64,000 bases of DNA from NCBI GenBank assembly GCA_037074615.1, contig CM073534.1, positions 4,770,861 through 4,834,860 on the forward strand. Reading direction: 5' to 3'. Shown piece by piece: positions 32,520-45,570 of this stretch. The notes below the pieces were generated by a model. That model saw nothing but the letters and a program-made list of their open reading frames with translations. It was not told where the DNA came from and did no database searches. Within the stretch, counting starts at the first letter, position 1; each line of letters opens with the position of its first letter. The stretch comes from Leucaena leucocephala (lineage: Eukaryota > Streptophyta > Magnoliopsida > Fabales > Fabaceae). A program made the position numbers and the translations under genes.

Positions 32520-35500
32520 AGAAGTTTCTGGCATGATTTAAGATATTTCCTAGACCCTAACTCTAAATAGTAAGTACTTTGTTAAGTTAGGGTTTGTATT
32601 GAGATAGTTAGCATTGCTTAATTAAGCAAATATTGTAGGAGTAGATATGTGATTTTATAAAGTTAAGTGAGAGGCTTCAGTTAATAAGGGAGACCCCAGA
32701 GTAGTAGTTATTTGTGAAGATAATGTACATACAGACTTTGATCATCCCTCAGACAATGAAGAGAGTTCAGATGAGAGTATAGGGGATCGATCAGGAAAGT
32801 ATACAGTAGAATGTCCTATAGATGTTTGTGTAGACTCAAACCTATAGTCTGGAGGTCATATAAAGATTCAGCCTGAAGCTGTGTATGCACCAGATGATGT
32901 TGAGTCTAGTGACTCTACACAGTATGAGTTTATTATAGTGCCCTTTAACCCTGATATAAGCTCTATTCCTCTGATGAGAGTACAAATTACAGCTAAGGAA
33001 GCTGAGTACTGGTACTGGATTATGGGTAGACCAGATATTATTCTTCCTCCACAGAGGTTGAGGATAGAGTTGTTATGAGTAATAAATCATAGTCCCCTAA
33101 TTCAGACATCCAGTCAGAGTTTATGACAATTTCTGTCCATTCCCAAAGTCGAGGAATATGTGACTTTATAGAGAAAGATCAGCGTGATGTTCCTGGTCCT
33201 AGTCAACCCCAGCCTTCTTTGTTAAAGACAAATAATGATGACTGTATCAGTCTCAAGAAAGCTGTGGAAAGTGAATTACTCAGTTTAGGCCAGGGGATGG
33301 ATAGAAGTAGAAATCAAAAGCAGTTAGTTTACCTACAGTTCCTTATTGCCGTAGTAAGGGTGATAAACTGATACACAGTGGAGGGCCTTAACCTAAATCA
33401 AGTTTATGCTCTAGCAGACTGGCATGAGATGGTAGTAAGTCAGATACTGCCATATACCCCTAAATAGCACATAAAGCTAAAGCGAGTTTTTGGCAAATGA
33501 TCTGCCAGTTGATATACAGGGGTGGCACTTTTGTATGCAGAAGTATGTGCAGTCTTTGATTCCCTAAAAAATAGTATATAAGAGATGAGGGGTAATATAA
33601 AGTGTAAAGTAAAGTAATTACTAAGATATATAGTAGTTATAATATACCCCAAATATGTAGTTGACATAAATGTAATGTATGTACAAATGTTATGAAATAT
33701 GAAGTTTTGTGTGATATAATGAAATGATTGTTGGTTGAACATGTATGTGAATATGTTCCCCTTTTAATGTGATTATGATGTATAGACATGAATGAGTCTT
33801 AATTGACTCTGAAGATGCTGACCTCACTAAAGGTTATCAGTTAGAGGTTTAGCACAGAGTACAGGCAAGTTAAATAGTACGAAGCACTAAGATACAGAAG
33901 ATCAGTTTAAGAAGGGGTTCAGAAGTAGATCCTCCATATGATCATCAGGAGTTGATCTATAGTACAAAAGACTTAGTGCAGCTAGTCTTTACAGAAAAGA
34001 ATAAAGAGAAGTTAGAATGAGACTTGCCTAAGAATGATCTAATACATGGCTTAAGGATAAAGACGTGATGGCTAATAGATAGAAGGTTAATGTTCCTAAA
34101 GTAGAGGGATTCCATCACGAAGAGATAGTAACCTAACACTCTGCCCTAGAGAATAGAAATAGTAATGCTAGGTGATGAATGAGATCCAAGTGACTTAAAT
34201 TAGTCAGGATCTAAAGACTGATCAGGAGGAAACACAGTCCAGTCAAGAGCAGACTGAGACTAACAGACAGAAAGAGTTAAAAGATAGTAGAGAGATACAG
34301 AAGTTACTCCATGCAAGATGGAGAGTGATTCGCTCACTTGAGAAGTTTTTCTCAAAGAAGTTTAAAAGAAGTATTCCTCTTAATTAGATAAAGGTGAGTG
34401 TAAGGCTAAGGGTTAGAGCAAAGGAAAGAGAAACCCTTTGATAAATACTTAGCTAAGTTCATCCACATGAACGTTGAGGCGTAATAGGATATATTCTCTC
34501 ACCTGTTAGTAATCTAGGAGGATAAAGGACAACTTAAAAGTATAAATGGAATAAAGAACAAGCCCTTCCTCAGTTAGCTGAAAGGAAATAGCTGACTCAG
34601 TTATGGATTACTACTAGATTACAGTGAGGCTAAGGACACAGAAGTCCTCCAGGTTAGAGACATAGAAGTCTTACAGGCGATAAGAAATGTTATGATAAGA
34701 ATGAATATGGCCTTGTAAGGTAGCCACAGATTCAAAGATAAATTGACTCCCCTATTCCTTATGTAAGAAAGAGTAAAGAAGGGTTGAGTTTATACCCTAA
34801 TAAGAGGGTGATATGGCAGCCTAAGTGAAGCAAGTAAATGATGCAGGATCCTTAGGACCTAGTGATTAAGGTGATAAGGGATAGAATACTTTAAAGTCTA
34901 CCTAGTTAATTGTTTAATTGTAATGTGAGTATAAGTGATGGTTGAGCAAACTATGTAATAGTGATATGGCTTATGTTGCCATAAGTTATGATGAGAAGTT
35001 GCATCTCCTTGCAGTTGTCATATGATGACACGCATGTTAGAGAATGCTTAAATGATTGCATCTCCTTGCATATTATGCATGTTGAGTATGCTATGATGAA
35101 TGAATACTCACCTTTACATTATATGCAGGGTAGAGTATATATGATGAGAAAGTTTTGAAAAATTTATTGCTCCTATATTCTATGACATGCAATGAAATAG
35201 TTTAAACTGATGATGATAGAGCAATAGAAAAATGATGAACAAAATAGTTAGCTAGTTAATTCCCAAAGAATGGAATGAGAATTTATGATTAGACAATGAT
35301 AGTCAATGGGATAGAGGATGAGATTAAAGATGAAAGATTAATAGTGAATTTATAGATACATGATTACAGTACTCAGGACATATCCCTTCAGTAGGGATAA
35401 GATATATGAATGATGTGTTGTGAATATGAAAGGAAATGAGATGCAGTTATGAAAGATGATGCGGCTCTAAGAAAGAGCAATTTTTAAATAATATGAGTTA

Positions 35501-37650
35501 ATATTTTTGCAATAGAGTTAGATTGCTCTTGCAATAGAGTAAGATTGCTTTTAAAATAAAACCAAGAGATGGGATAGTATAACTTAGATATGTGCATGGT
35601 AGAGCCTATATAGCTCTCTGCAGTAATAGATATAGTAAAGTTATAAAAGATGAGAATGATATGAGAAATTCTTGTGTGATAAAGGAAATGAGTAAAGTCC
35701 TAATAGATAATATTGGCCTCTATGATCTTTTTTGGGGAATTATATGTTGAGTTAACAACTATGTGGAAGTGACTAATCTTGTAACTTTGTTCGTTGGTTT
35801 AGATCTTCCAGAGATGAGAATACAGTACAATAGAGTCGTAGTAGATTCCAGAGGATTATAGTTAGATCCTAGTATGGCTCCTAGAGAACAGAATTCCAGG
35901 GTCACAGTTATATCCTAAAGAGGCTTACAGTTGATCGTAGTATATCTCGAGGGTCATAGTAGACCTAGCCTAGAGAAAGAAAGTATTGAGCCATGAGTAT
36001 AATATTTCTTTAGAAGGACAAATACCAAGGATAAAGTTAAGGTATAGAAGCTTCACAAGTTGGTTAGCTCATAACAGAGAGAGTACCCATGATGCTAGTT
36101 TCAGATAGCCTTATTACTATCAGGGACTGAACTTAGAATCTCCTTACACGTAACAAGAACTAAGTGATCAAAGTTAAAGTTGTTAGTCTTGAGTCCCAAG
36201 GATTTATAAGAATATTTCATAAGATATGAGAAAGGGTCAAATGAGAATAAAGAGATCCTTACGATAAGATTACAAAGAATAAGAATGAAAGGTAAATAGA
36301 TCCTCCATATGAGGATAAAGAGATTAGAAGGCCAGATAGACCTAAGAGAGATAGTATAAGATTGGTCTAAGATAGTAAAGTACTAGGGTTGGAGCCTATT
36401 AGCACCAGTGCTTCAAATTTATATCTGTACTTTTTAGTTGAGTATGCTTAGGCAAGAGTAGCCCAATGATGGGTGACTCCCTGGGAAGTAATAGAAAAAG
36501 GTAGAAATGCCACAGAAATTGGCATATATGCACAAAGCTATGTAAAATGATAGAAAGAGCTATGAAAAGCTAGAAAGGGTTATGAACAGTAAGAGACTAT
36601 AACCCTTATGTCAAGTCCAAATAAAATGGATTTGAAAGATAGACTATGATATAGCCATATTTGGCCAGATATGCCATGTTATGGCATTAAAGATACAAAA
36701 TGAGAAATGCTATGAAAAGTACGTAATGAGATATATTATGAGAGATATGTATTGAGAAATGCGATATGTAGTGGCTTTATAGCTAGCCTTATAAACAGAT
36801 TGAAGGCTATATTTTTTAAAGGGATAAGATGTTTGAATGATAAGTTACAAATGAAGGAGCAAGTGAGAGCTTTCACTCCTTGTATGAAATGCCAGGCATT
36901 ATGTTATGTTTATAGAATATGCTAAAGCTCCAAATGTTAGAGCAATGCAAGCTCTGAATGTTAGATCTGTGCAAGCTCTGAGTGTTAGAGCTGTGCATAT
37001 TAAGAAAAGGAATGCTTGAGCTTCGATATTAGAGCTTTGCATTCATGGGCAGGTATGTAGTCCTGCAATATGTTGGCTAGGCATTATGCATGTTAAAGTA
37101 TATGCTCCTATATGCTCCTATGTGCTCCTATTTAGTAATAGAGCAACAAAAGAAAGAATCATGGTATAAGTCCTCTTTGTATTATGATGAGTTATTAAAG
37201 ATGATAAGAAGTATGATGATATGAAAATGAGAAATGAAGGTTGTGGATGTTCAGAGCATTTTGCTAGATAACCAGGTGAGCAATACGTGATTGCACTAAG
37301 AAGTATTATGAGTCATTAACAGAAACTCTAGAATATAGTAGTATATGAGAGAGTTTGATATGAAAGAAATGGACACTACTCACAAGTCTAGTCTGGTGAG
37401 AAGTCCATATGTTGATAGATGCATAGCAAGTAAGCAAGTAATAGAATGAATTGGAGTTCAACTCTGATTGAGTTGATTTAGAACAGAAGAATGATCATAG
37501 CAAAGATATGAAGATCTGCGGATATGGAAAGTACTCCACTAAGATGTCAAAATAGAAGATAAGAGATAAATGCCCCAATCCTTAGTCATAAAGAGGACAA
37601 GGATACCTATCCAAGATTGTTGACTAAGGTGCTAAGTAAATTTTGAGGAC
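32520..37650 (+). other. Noncoding interior of the family-G element
   Basis: No gag, protease, RT, RNase H or integrase motif was seen on either strand. The composition is purine-rich on the plus strand with many short runs such as 'gatgatgag' and 'aagatag'. The longest plausible sense frames are 32881-33078 and 33123-33371: acidic, with MGRPDIILPP in the first. They are too short to assign and could be gag-linker relics or chance. A small repeat cluster lies at 36930-37035. Confidence 0.6.
36930..37035 (+). repeat. Short direct repeats 'agctctgaatgttagagc'
   Basis: About four imperfect copies of an 'agctc-gaatgttagagct-tgc' phrase run in tandem at roughly 25-30 bp steps inside the LARD interior. 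No coding role was seen. Confidence 0.5.
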
Positions 37651-37654
37651 AAAA

Positions 37655-37675
37655 TTTATTTTAAGGGGGTAGAAA
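37655..37675 (+). promoter_or_regulatory. Polypurine tract of the family-G element
   Basis: AAGGGGGTAGAAA ends at 37675, directly before the 3' LTR start TGTCATATCC. An upstream 'gaggacaaaattta' phrase is typical of chromovirus-type gypsy elements. Confidence 0.75.
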
Positions 37676-40600
37676 TGTCATATCCTAATTTTTGCCTATC
37701 TGTATAGTGCTAATAGTAGAAAGAGGTTTGGAAAGGATTATGACAAATATCAGAAGAAAAGATAAAGGTTAGATGAGTCTTGAGGGAAGAGAAGGACTAA
37801 AACGCAAACTAGAAAAGGTTAAAGGCAAAAAGTGAAAGTATAAACAAAAGTTGGGCCCTTGAGTGTAATTTTTAAAAGTGAAGGGACTTAAATGCAAATA
37901 GCCAAAAGTTCAAGGGCTTAAGTGCAATTATTCAAATGTTCAAAGACCTAAATGTAATTATCAGAAAGTTGAGCCGAAACAGGCTAAAAATGCCTGGAAT
38001 CAGATTAGACCCAAATTTTATCAGTAGATAGACAAAAATATTCCGGTTAGTTTAACGCAACACTAAATTTTGATTTGAGGTCCCAATTAATTGATATAAA
38101 TTTTTAAAATTAGAAGAATTATGACAATATTTTTTAGACATAAGAATCAGATGAAACTTTATAGGAAATTTCTATATTTAATGTAAGAATTTATAAAATT
38201 GACTAAGTCAGAAAAGGAATCCTGTAGAATCTTTACGGGATTTTACGGCGAAATAAAATACCCAATAAATAGGATCGGGAGAGTTATATTGTGAATTGGG
38301 CCATAAAGGTAATAAAGGAAATAAGCCCATATTAAGGCCCAAATGGTGCTATCATAAGCCCAATAAGGTAATGAGACAGTTAAGTGGATTAGAGTCTAGA
38401 GCAGTTTAGGAAAAGTACAAAATTACAAAAATGTCCTGAAATGCCCATATTGTACCAGTGATGGATAGAGGTCATTTTGGTCATTTTGGATAGGCAAAAA
38501 ATGTTTCATATAGTATAATATGATTAGTCAGAGCCAGTATATGCTCTGAGGCAGTGCAAAGAGGGGTAAAATGACGATTGTGCCCTTAGGGTTAATATAG
38601 TGTAAGACAGTGAACCAAGGGCATTTCAGTCATTTTCCAAGGGATCTGTAATTAAGTTGTGACCCAGTACAAGTTTTTCAATGGTAGGAAGAATTCGGAT
38701 ACTAGATTTAAGGTCAGAAAGTATATTAGATTTATAAAATAGTCCAGTTTTTGGGGAATTAGACTGAGCTGATACCGGATTAGACTAAAATTTTTCCAGA
38801 AGGTTCCCTCTATTAGAATTTTGCCACCTAACCCCCATGAGGTGTCCCTTGTGATGTCATGCATGATGTCACAAATAGCTTTTTGGAGAAAGTTAAATCT
38901 AATATTAAATGTGGGCCTTTAGATCAAATAGTGCACAAAGTAATCTTGGCCATTGATTTTCCATGAATTTTTCTATAAATACCCCCTCAAATCTGCATCC
39001 AAACCGTGAGCCATGGAATTTAGGGGAAACTCTTGCAAAATAGAAACTCAAGCCAAGACAAAGAAGATTCAAGGTTCCAAAGTTCAAGCAAACTAGAGAT
39101 TAAAGGTAAGCAATCTCTTCTAGTTTATTTTCCTTTGATTTGAGAGGTTGAACTTAGGGTTTTCATGGGGGAAAAGTTGAGTTTTCTCTAAGGTGTTGAG
39201 CTACCAAAAAACCTTAGATGAAAGGGAAAAGAAGAAATTATAGTTAGAGATGTATGATTGAAGCCTAAACAAGCTAGTTAAGTGGTTGGTTGTTGAATCA
39301 ATTTGATATTTTTGACTTTTCCATGGTTGAACCTATTTGGTATGAACTTTTCATGAGGGAAGGAAATGGAATTTCAATAATGTAATGCTTCCATTGAATT
39401 TATATGATGATTTTGTGTAGGGATGGAAAGGTTTTGAACCTTGGAAGCATTGAAATTCCAAGATTATAGTTTTTGAAATTCTTCGCAGTACTGTTCACTC
39501 ACATGAACAGTGATTGAAATTTCATGAGTTTGATGCTTCCAATTGTTTTAAAATGAAAAGTTGTGTGGGGTAAAGTGGAGAAACAAGTATGGGAAGCATT
39601 ATAATCAAAATGATAATTTTTGAAAGAATTGTATGCACATGTTCAGTTCTATACAGCAGGCCATGAAGGAGCTGAAATTTCATTATTCTAAGCTCATAGA
39701 TGGATTCAAAAGATGAAATTGTGTAGGGTAAAGTCAAGACGTCAATTGATTCAAAGGCCAAGTCCATTAGTTAAGATTAAGGAAAATAAGTAAGCTTAAT
39801 GTTCAAGAGGAAGTTATGTTAGTTAAATTAAGTTTAATGCTCAAGAAAATTAGATGATGATGGATGAATGGTTATGTGATATTAGGGATTGATTGATATG
39901 ATCCAAAAGAGGTAGCCATATATTCAAGAGAAGTGAGAAGAAAGAAGCAAGATAAAGTGAAAGAAATCAAGTATATGAGGTAGTAAACTTATCCTAAACT
40001 TGTATGCATTGAATGTTATGCTTGAATGGGCTATGGCTTTGTTGAATTGTGTTGCATATGTGGTTATGTATGAAGCTCTGTTGCTATGATTACTTTGGCC
40101 AATTGTATTTCATATGTTACATGGAAGCATGCACATTACACAATGTTAACACTTTCACAAGCAAGCACAAGTATCTACATTAATGTATGTATTGTTTAGT
40201 AATGTTTGCTACTGAGATTTCTCATAAAATCTCATTCTTTTTCATGTAAACCCAATCCCACTGGTTTGTGAATAATGAAAGAGGATGATGAAGCATGAAG
40301 AAAAGTTAGGGATTGGATGGTAAATATGTTATGTAAATGTATAATGTTGCTGTATGACCAATGTAAGTAGTGATGGTCATGATGTAAAGAAAAATAGTAA
40401 ATGATGGAATAAATGTATGAAATTTTACAAACATTTAGATGGCATGCCAAGCCTCATTTTGACACCAAGAATGCCTTATTTTGATGTCTATATAAATAGA
40501 ACTAATTTTCTAAAATAAGGGACCATAATCTGTTTCCAGAATTTTTGGCCAAATGAACAGTAATATTTGGGGAATAAATTGTATTAATTGACGAGCCATT

Positions 40601-40851
40601 TGTTCTAAAAATTATTTTCCTCGTAAATTTTAAGATGTTATCTTCACGTAGATTTTTGAACCACTTAATTTCAATTTTTCTAGAATTAATTATGGTTTGT
40701 CGAAGTTGGTTGCATAATCTAGAATACCATATGAACAGTAACCCAAGAAAGAGTAAAATTCCAGATTTGGCTAATGGACTTCCAAGGTCTTATAAGTGGT
40801 TTCAAATGCTACTGAATGGTCCCTAAGATGTACAAAAGTAAGGATATTACA
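37676..40851 (+). repeat. 3' LTR of the family-G element
   Basis: Complete, 3176 bp, from TGTCATATCC to GATATTACA. The first ~350 bp hold the 'aagttgggccc', 'aagtgaagggact' and 'caaagacctaaatg' phrases shared by all family-G copies (reverse at 1-1112, 29440-30453 and 60390-61237). The LTR contains 'ctgttcactcacatgaacagtg', a 22-bp near-perfect inverted repeat at about 39490, present in both LTRs. No gene. Confidence 0.8.
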
Positions 40852-42022
40852 CAACTCGCTTGCTAAATCTCAATCAAACCTATAACTCGTAGACATTGAA
40901 TAGAGAATTATGAATCATTCAACTTAAGAGATATAAGAAGATTAATTAAATATATACAACTGTACTCGTATTGAATTACTCTAATTAACTATAACCATGT
41001 CTAACTTAAGGATAAGAATCAATCAACGCATTAATTATGTAGAAATAGGAAATCTAACTCTGTTCACTAATCATTAATCATCTATTAACTCTAAATGAAT
41101 CAATAATTATATAATTAACTATATCAACTCAATAAAATTAAATCTAAATTAAAGACACAATGAACTCCCTATCTCAAATCAAGGATTCTAGTTCAGCCTT
41201 ATCTCTAAAAAATCATAGCAACTCTAGCCTTCCAATACTATCAATACTTCAATAGCAATAGTAAAACCAATAGCAATCATGGTGAATGTAAATGAAGAAT
41301 ATGAAAATGAAAGAAGAACTTTCCTCTAGTTCTATTGCTTATAATAGAGGAAAGTTGCAAATGGAAGAGAGAAAATGAGGGATGGTGTGATATGAGAGAG
41401 AGAATAGAGGTGGAGTGAGAGCTAGTGGAGAGGAATGAGTATGTGTAAGATGATTATGGAATAATGACTGTGAGATGTGCCTTGCATGTGATGATGATCT
41501 CTAGAAGCTACGTGAAATGATGAATATATAGGAGAAATGTGTAACGAGTGTGATAGATTTGAAGTAATGAGCTATATAGAAGTATGGGATTCTGTTCTAT
41601 TACAGCACATGTGTGAATTCCCCTACTTGCTTATATTATTAGCTCCTTCCAACTGTTAATATGTAAATATGTTTTGTATGGATACATATTTGTGTTATGT
41701 TTCCTTAGCATGTGCATGAATGAAAGCTTCCTTTCCAGCATGTGATTATGTTAGCCCACTTGTTCAAACTAGCACATGCTTCTTTTGTCCAGCTGTCAAT
41801 TATAACCTCCATCTAATATGTTGATTGATCACTGCATTGACCTGTAATGGAAATTTAATAAATTATTTATCCAATTAATTACTAAAATGATATCAATTAA
41901 TTTCCACTTCTTCCACTTTTATTTTATTTATTAATTCCTCAACAAATTGATAAATGGGGACAAAAATCAATAATAAAACCCCCTTTAAACATACTAAAAT
42001 CAATACGAATAATAGTTTATCA
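40852..42022 (-). repeat. 3' LTR of Athila-2, truncated
   Basis: On the minus strand it starts TGATAAACTATTATTCG at 42022 and follows the LTRs at 23405 and 60389 until 'gatttagcaagcgagttg', where the family-G LTR takes over. About 320 bp of the LTR end are missing. Confidence 0.8.
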
Positions 42023-42597
42023 ATTTCCCTACACTTAGATTTTGCACTCTGAGCAAAATTATGGATCAAAATTGAAATTCAAACTCATATGTTCAGCAAA
42101 ATTGGCAAAACAAATTTAGCATAAGTACTTGCATTCATTAATATTTTCCCTTCAATTGGCAACAGTCCAAACTTATCTCATCAATCAAAGAATCTAACTC
42201 ATAAAATTATATCATAGTAAGCAACTAGGTGAGATTTCCTAACAAGGTGTAGTGTTTCACTCATTCTCTTATTAAGGTAATTTCACTCAACCATCTAGCT
42301 TAGGCTTCCCATAGGCTTGTAAACATACTATATCTCCACCACAAAAAGTCACAAGGGTTGTGAATCAAAGGGTCTTTATTAGGGTTGTAATATTCGAAAG
42401 GTTACATGATGAAATGGAAATGCATGTCAATGATTAATGAAATACTACACATGATCTTATTTCTTCAATCTTCTTAAACTTTTGATAATAGTTCCAATTG
42501 TGCAACTGTAGAGAATCACAAATCACACACTAACTTCCTTTAAACAAGTTGAATATCACATCTTCTCAATTGTTCCATCTCTTCTTCTTTTTTTCTT
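42023..42597 (-). other. Athila-2 3' noncoding region, left part, with PPT
   Basis: The tract is at 42023-42040 (minus strand GTGTAGGGAAAT). The rest is co-linear with 19257-19800 of Athila-1 ('gcaaaattatggatcaaaatt', 'atgattaatgaaatactacaca'). No gene. Confidence 0.7.
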
Positions 42598-44159
42598 GGG
42601 AGAAAGACAAAAAAAGCCCATTTGAATTTCAAAAGGACAAATTGGGCTTCTTAATCTATCATTTGGAAATTTGTGTTCAATGATCAAATTAGCCTTCATT
42701 TTCCTAATGGTATTTGCAAGTTTGACAATATGATTTACAACTTTGCTAATGGTATTTACAACTCTGACAATGGTATTTGTAACTGGGAGAAATCCAATTT
42801 TGACAATTAGGAGAAAGACTATAGCTAACACTGTAACTTTGATTAGGTGAAGTCACAAATCCTATTGTAAGAAGTTGTAAATCATGTGGGTGATGTTACA
42901 AACCCAGTTGGTGAAGTTGCAAATCCCATAGGAAAATTTGCAAATCCTATTGATAAAGTTACAAATCCCCTTGGGAGAGTTGCAAATACTATTAGCCAAG
43001 TTGAACACTAAAATACTGTTGCAAATCTCATTCTTTAAGGGGACTTTACAAAAATTAAACATTGAAAAGTGATTAACTAAGTTAGAACATCAGTTGGTCA
43101 ATAGTTGAAGTTATTACAAATACCATTGCTTCTTCTCTATTGTGGGAGTTGTAAATATCATTGCGGGAGTTATAAATACCATTGGTAAAGTTGAAAATCC
43201 CATTGTGGAAGTGTAAAATACTAGGAGTTATAAATACAATTAATAAAATTGCAAATATCATTAGGAAAGCTACAAATACTATTGTGGGAGTTGCAAATAA
43301 CATTGACAAAGTTATTAAGCCCATTGGCAAAGTTGCTTCTTCTTTATTGTGGGAGTTGAAAATACTATTGGCAAAGTTGTTAAGTCCTTTAGTAAAGTTG
43401 CTTCTTCTCTATGGTAGGAGTTGCAAATACCATTACAGGAGTTGTAAATACCATTGTGAGAGTTGCAAATATCATTGAAAAAGTTCTAAATCCCATTGTG
43501 AAAGAGGCAAATACCAGTGGGAGTTACAAATACCATTGACAAACTTGCAAATACTATAGGCAAAGTTGCAAATATAATTGTGAGAGTTGCAAATACCATT
43601 GGCAAAGTTGTTTCTTCTCTATTGTGGGAGTTGCAAATACCATTGCAGGAGTTGTAAATACTATTGACAAAGTTACAAATTCTATTATAGGAGTTAGAAA
43701 TATTGGTGGCAAAGTTATTAATCCCATTGGCAAAGTTGTTTCTTCTCCTTTGTGGGAGTTGCAAATACCATTACGGGAGTTGCAAATATCATTACGGGAA
43801 TTGTAAATATCATTGTTGAAATTGCAAATACCACTGAGAGTTACAAATACTATTGGCAAAGTTGCAAACACCATTGTCAAAGTTACAAATAGCATTATCA
43901 AAATTGCAAATACTATTTTCAAAGTTATAAATACTATTATAGGAGTTGTAAATACCATTGTCAGAGTTGTAAATACCATTGACAGTAAATCGTATTGTCA
44001 AACTTGCAAATAACAATGGGAAAGTGAAGGCTAATTTTGTCTTTGCACATAAATTTACAAATAACAGATTAGGCCTCCTTCCCAATCTATCCTTTTCAAT
44101 ATTGAGAAGCCCAATTTGTCCTTTCGAAATTCAAATGGGCTTTTTTTTGTCTTTCTCCC
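42598..44159. mobile_element. Mutator-like foldback element with internal 21-bp minisatellite
   Basis: The left end begins GGGAGAAAGACAAAAAAAGC. The right end, in reverse complement, begins with the same 20 bases plus one A. The match continues through 'ccatttgaatttc-aaaggac' and 'aaattgggcttct' (about 54 bp nearly perfect). After a 30-bp gap it goes on through 'aaattagccttca' and 'tatttgcaagtttgacaat', giving arms of about 145-175 bp. A 9-bp duplication TTTTTTCTT flanks it (42589-42597 and 44160-44168). Ends starting GGG, long arms and a 9-bp duplication fit Mutator-like elements. No transposase. Athila-1 lacks this insert at the matching place. Confidence 0.75.
42690..43990. repeat. 21-bp minisatellite
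   Basis: The unit is about 'agttgcaaataccattgtggg' (21 bp). It is repeated with variation through about 1.2 kb, mostly in plus orientation but in reverse orientation near the left arm (about 42700-42800). Since 21 is a multiple of 3 and the common unit lacks stops in several frames, frames stay open on both strands (for example 43182-43478 on the plus strand and 43979-43554 on the minus strand) and translate into 7-residue repeats. I read these as by-products of the repeat, not genes. Confidence 0.8.
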
Positions 44160-45480
44160 TTTTTTCTTTCTTCTCTTTCTTTCTTTATTTTTTCTGTGTT
44201 TTTTTCCTTTCAACTATTGATTCGGAGAACAACTACAATGAAGTTTGGATATTAACAAGTGGTGAAACTTAATAGTTATAATTAAAGACTTACTATATCA
44301 ACAAATATCTTGTACAACATTCATTAATCAAGGATGGAATTTTAAAAGAAAGTGAAGGTCTCAAAGGGTTTAAGAAAATGATTTAATATTTATTTGGCTA
44401 CTGTTTGGTCAAAAGGGTTTTGAAAGAAATACCCTTATCATATTCACAATTCCAAAAAGTTAATGTGGTTTTGAATAAGTATTGAGAAAAGTTCTACAAA
44501 GTTACCAACTTGATGGTGTTACACAATATAAATGAGTGTATGTTGGAGACTTAAAATTCTTCCATATGTCTTACTCACCTTAATCAACTCACCATGATAA
44601 TATTGCATGACTATTAACTAAATACATAAGATCAATCATTCATGATGCACAATTTCCAGTAGTCAATCTATGAAATAAGCAACTCATACTACTTCAAGTT
44701 TGCTAATGTTCAAAAGTGAATGTTCAAAGTTTAATTTAAATCCATGAAAGTAAATTCCAAAGGCCAAGCAGCAATCATGATGAAATAGAAGGATTTTTCA
44801 GTAGAGGATAACTTGTAGTTGTGATAAAATGTTCATCAGGTCATGATTGCTTTACATAGAGAATAAATCTTCAAAAAAGAAGGAATATTAGTCGTGACTT
44901 AAATGGACAATAGTCATGACTCATGATATATAGAGTAACTTTGATAACCACACATCCTCTAGTTATGACCCAAGTGTCAATCTAGTCATGACCAAAATTC
45001 ACAGGGTTCCAGTTGCAACAAAGATAAGCACATATCACGACTATACATCACATATAGGTAAACATAAGAAAATATGAACTCCTGGTCTCGACAAAAATAA
45101 TCATTGGTCATGACTAATTTTCAAAGAGAAGAAACTTGATGTATTTGCACACATTAGTCGCGACAAGAACAACTCATGCAATTATCTGATTTTTATTTAC
45201 CTATTTCACACACTAAAGTTTATACTACCCCACACTTAATTTCTACGTTGTCCTCAATGTGAAGAAGTACTAAAACACATGCAAAGGAAGAATTAATAAG
45301 GACAAAATTGAACCATAATCTAAAATGAATTCGTGAGAGTTTCTATCTACCCCTACTAACTTGGTCTCCTCCCCCATACTTAATCAATAATTAAGAGCTC
45401 AAGTATATAAGTAAAACTGTGTGAAATAGACAATTGTAAAACTGTGTTCAATAAGTGGCCATTGACCTATAATACTATAC
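44160..45480 (-). other. Athila-2 3' noncoding region, right part
   Basis: Co-linear with 19800-21150 of Athila-1 ('catattcacaattc', 'aatgtgaag', 'cacacttaatttc'). It holds the palindrome array 44810-45180. No gene. Confidence 0.65.
44810..45180. repeat. Array of decayed GTCGCGAC palindromes (Athila-2 3' region)
   Basis: A perfect GTCGCGAC lies at 45157-45164. Some ten decayed forms (GTCGTGAC, GTCATGAC, GTTATGAC, GTTGCAAC, GGTCTCGAC) precede it, separated by 'catagagaataaa'-type phrases. The position relative to the PPT matches the Athila-1 array. Confidence 0.6.
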
Positions 45481-45489
45481 CATATGCTT

Positions 45490-45570
45490 TATCCTTTCTT
45501 GTTGGTATAGCATCCACCCATCTCGAGAGATAATCCATAGGTAGTAGAATATAGGCATAGCAAACAAATA
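45490..45570 (-). pseudogene. Athila-2 integrase scrap
   Basis: The minus strand reads a short piece of the form DYLSRWVDAIPTRK, matching the Athila-1 integrase core (DYLSRWVEVIPIRK). It is flanked by noncoding DNA on both sides, so the rest of integrase, RNase H and RT was deleted. Confidence 0.6.

Larger units (their letters stand above)
30454..40851 (+). mobile_element. LARD-like gypsy element (family G, forward)
   Basis: The 5' LTR 30454-32504 lacks its first ~1.09 kb. The 3' LTR 37676-40851 is complete (TGTCATATCC … ATTACA, 3176 bp). Between them lie a decayed initiator-Met primer site, about 5.2 kb without recognisable gag or pol, and a polypurine tract. Long LTRs plus a long noncoding interior is the LARD pattern (large retrotransposon derivatives). 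The LTR start and the tract resemble those of chromovirus-type gypsy elements, so a Tekay-like partner is a reasonable guess. The shared LTR parts look about 95% identical by eye. Confidence 0.8.

Noticed and set aside
33957..34139. Short minus-strand frame in the LARD interior
   Set aside because: No motif, opposite to element direction, length expected by chance.
43182..44013. Several 60-141 codon frames on both strands in the 21-bp array
   Set aside because: They arise because the repeat unit is a multiple of three without stops. They translate into simple 7-residue repeats on both strands with no gene context.
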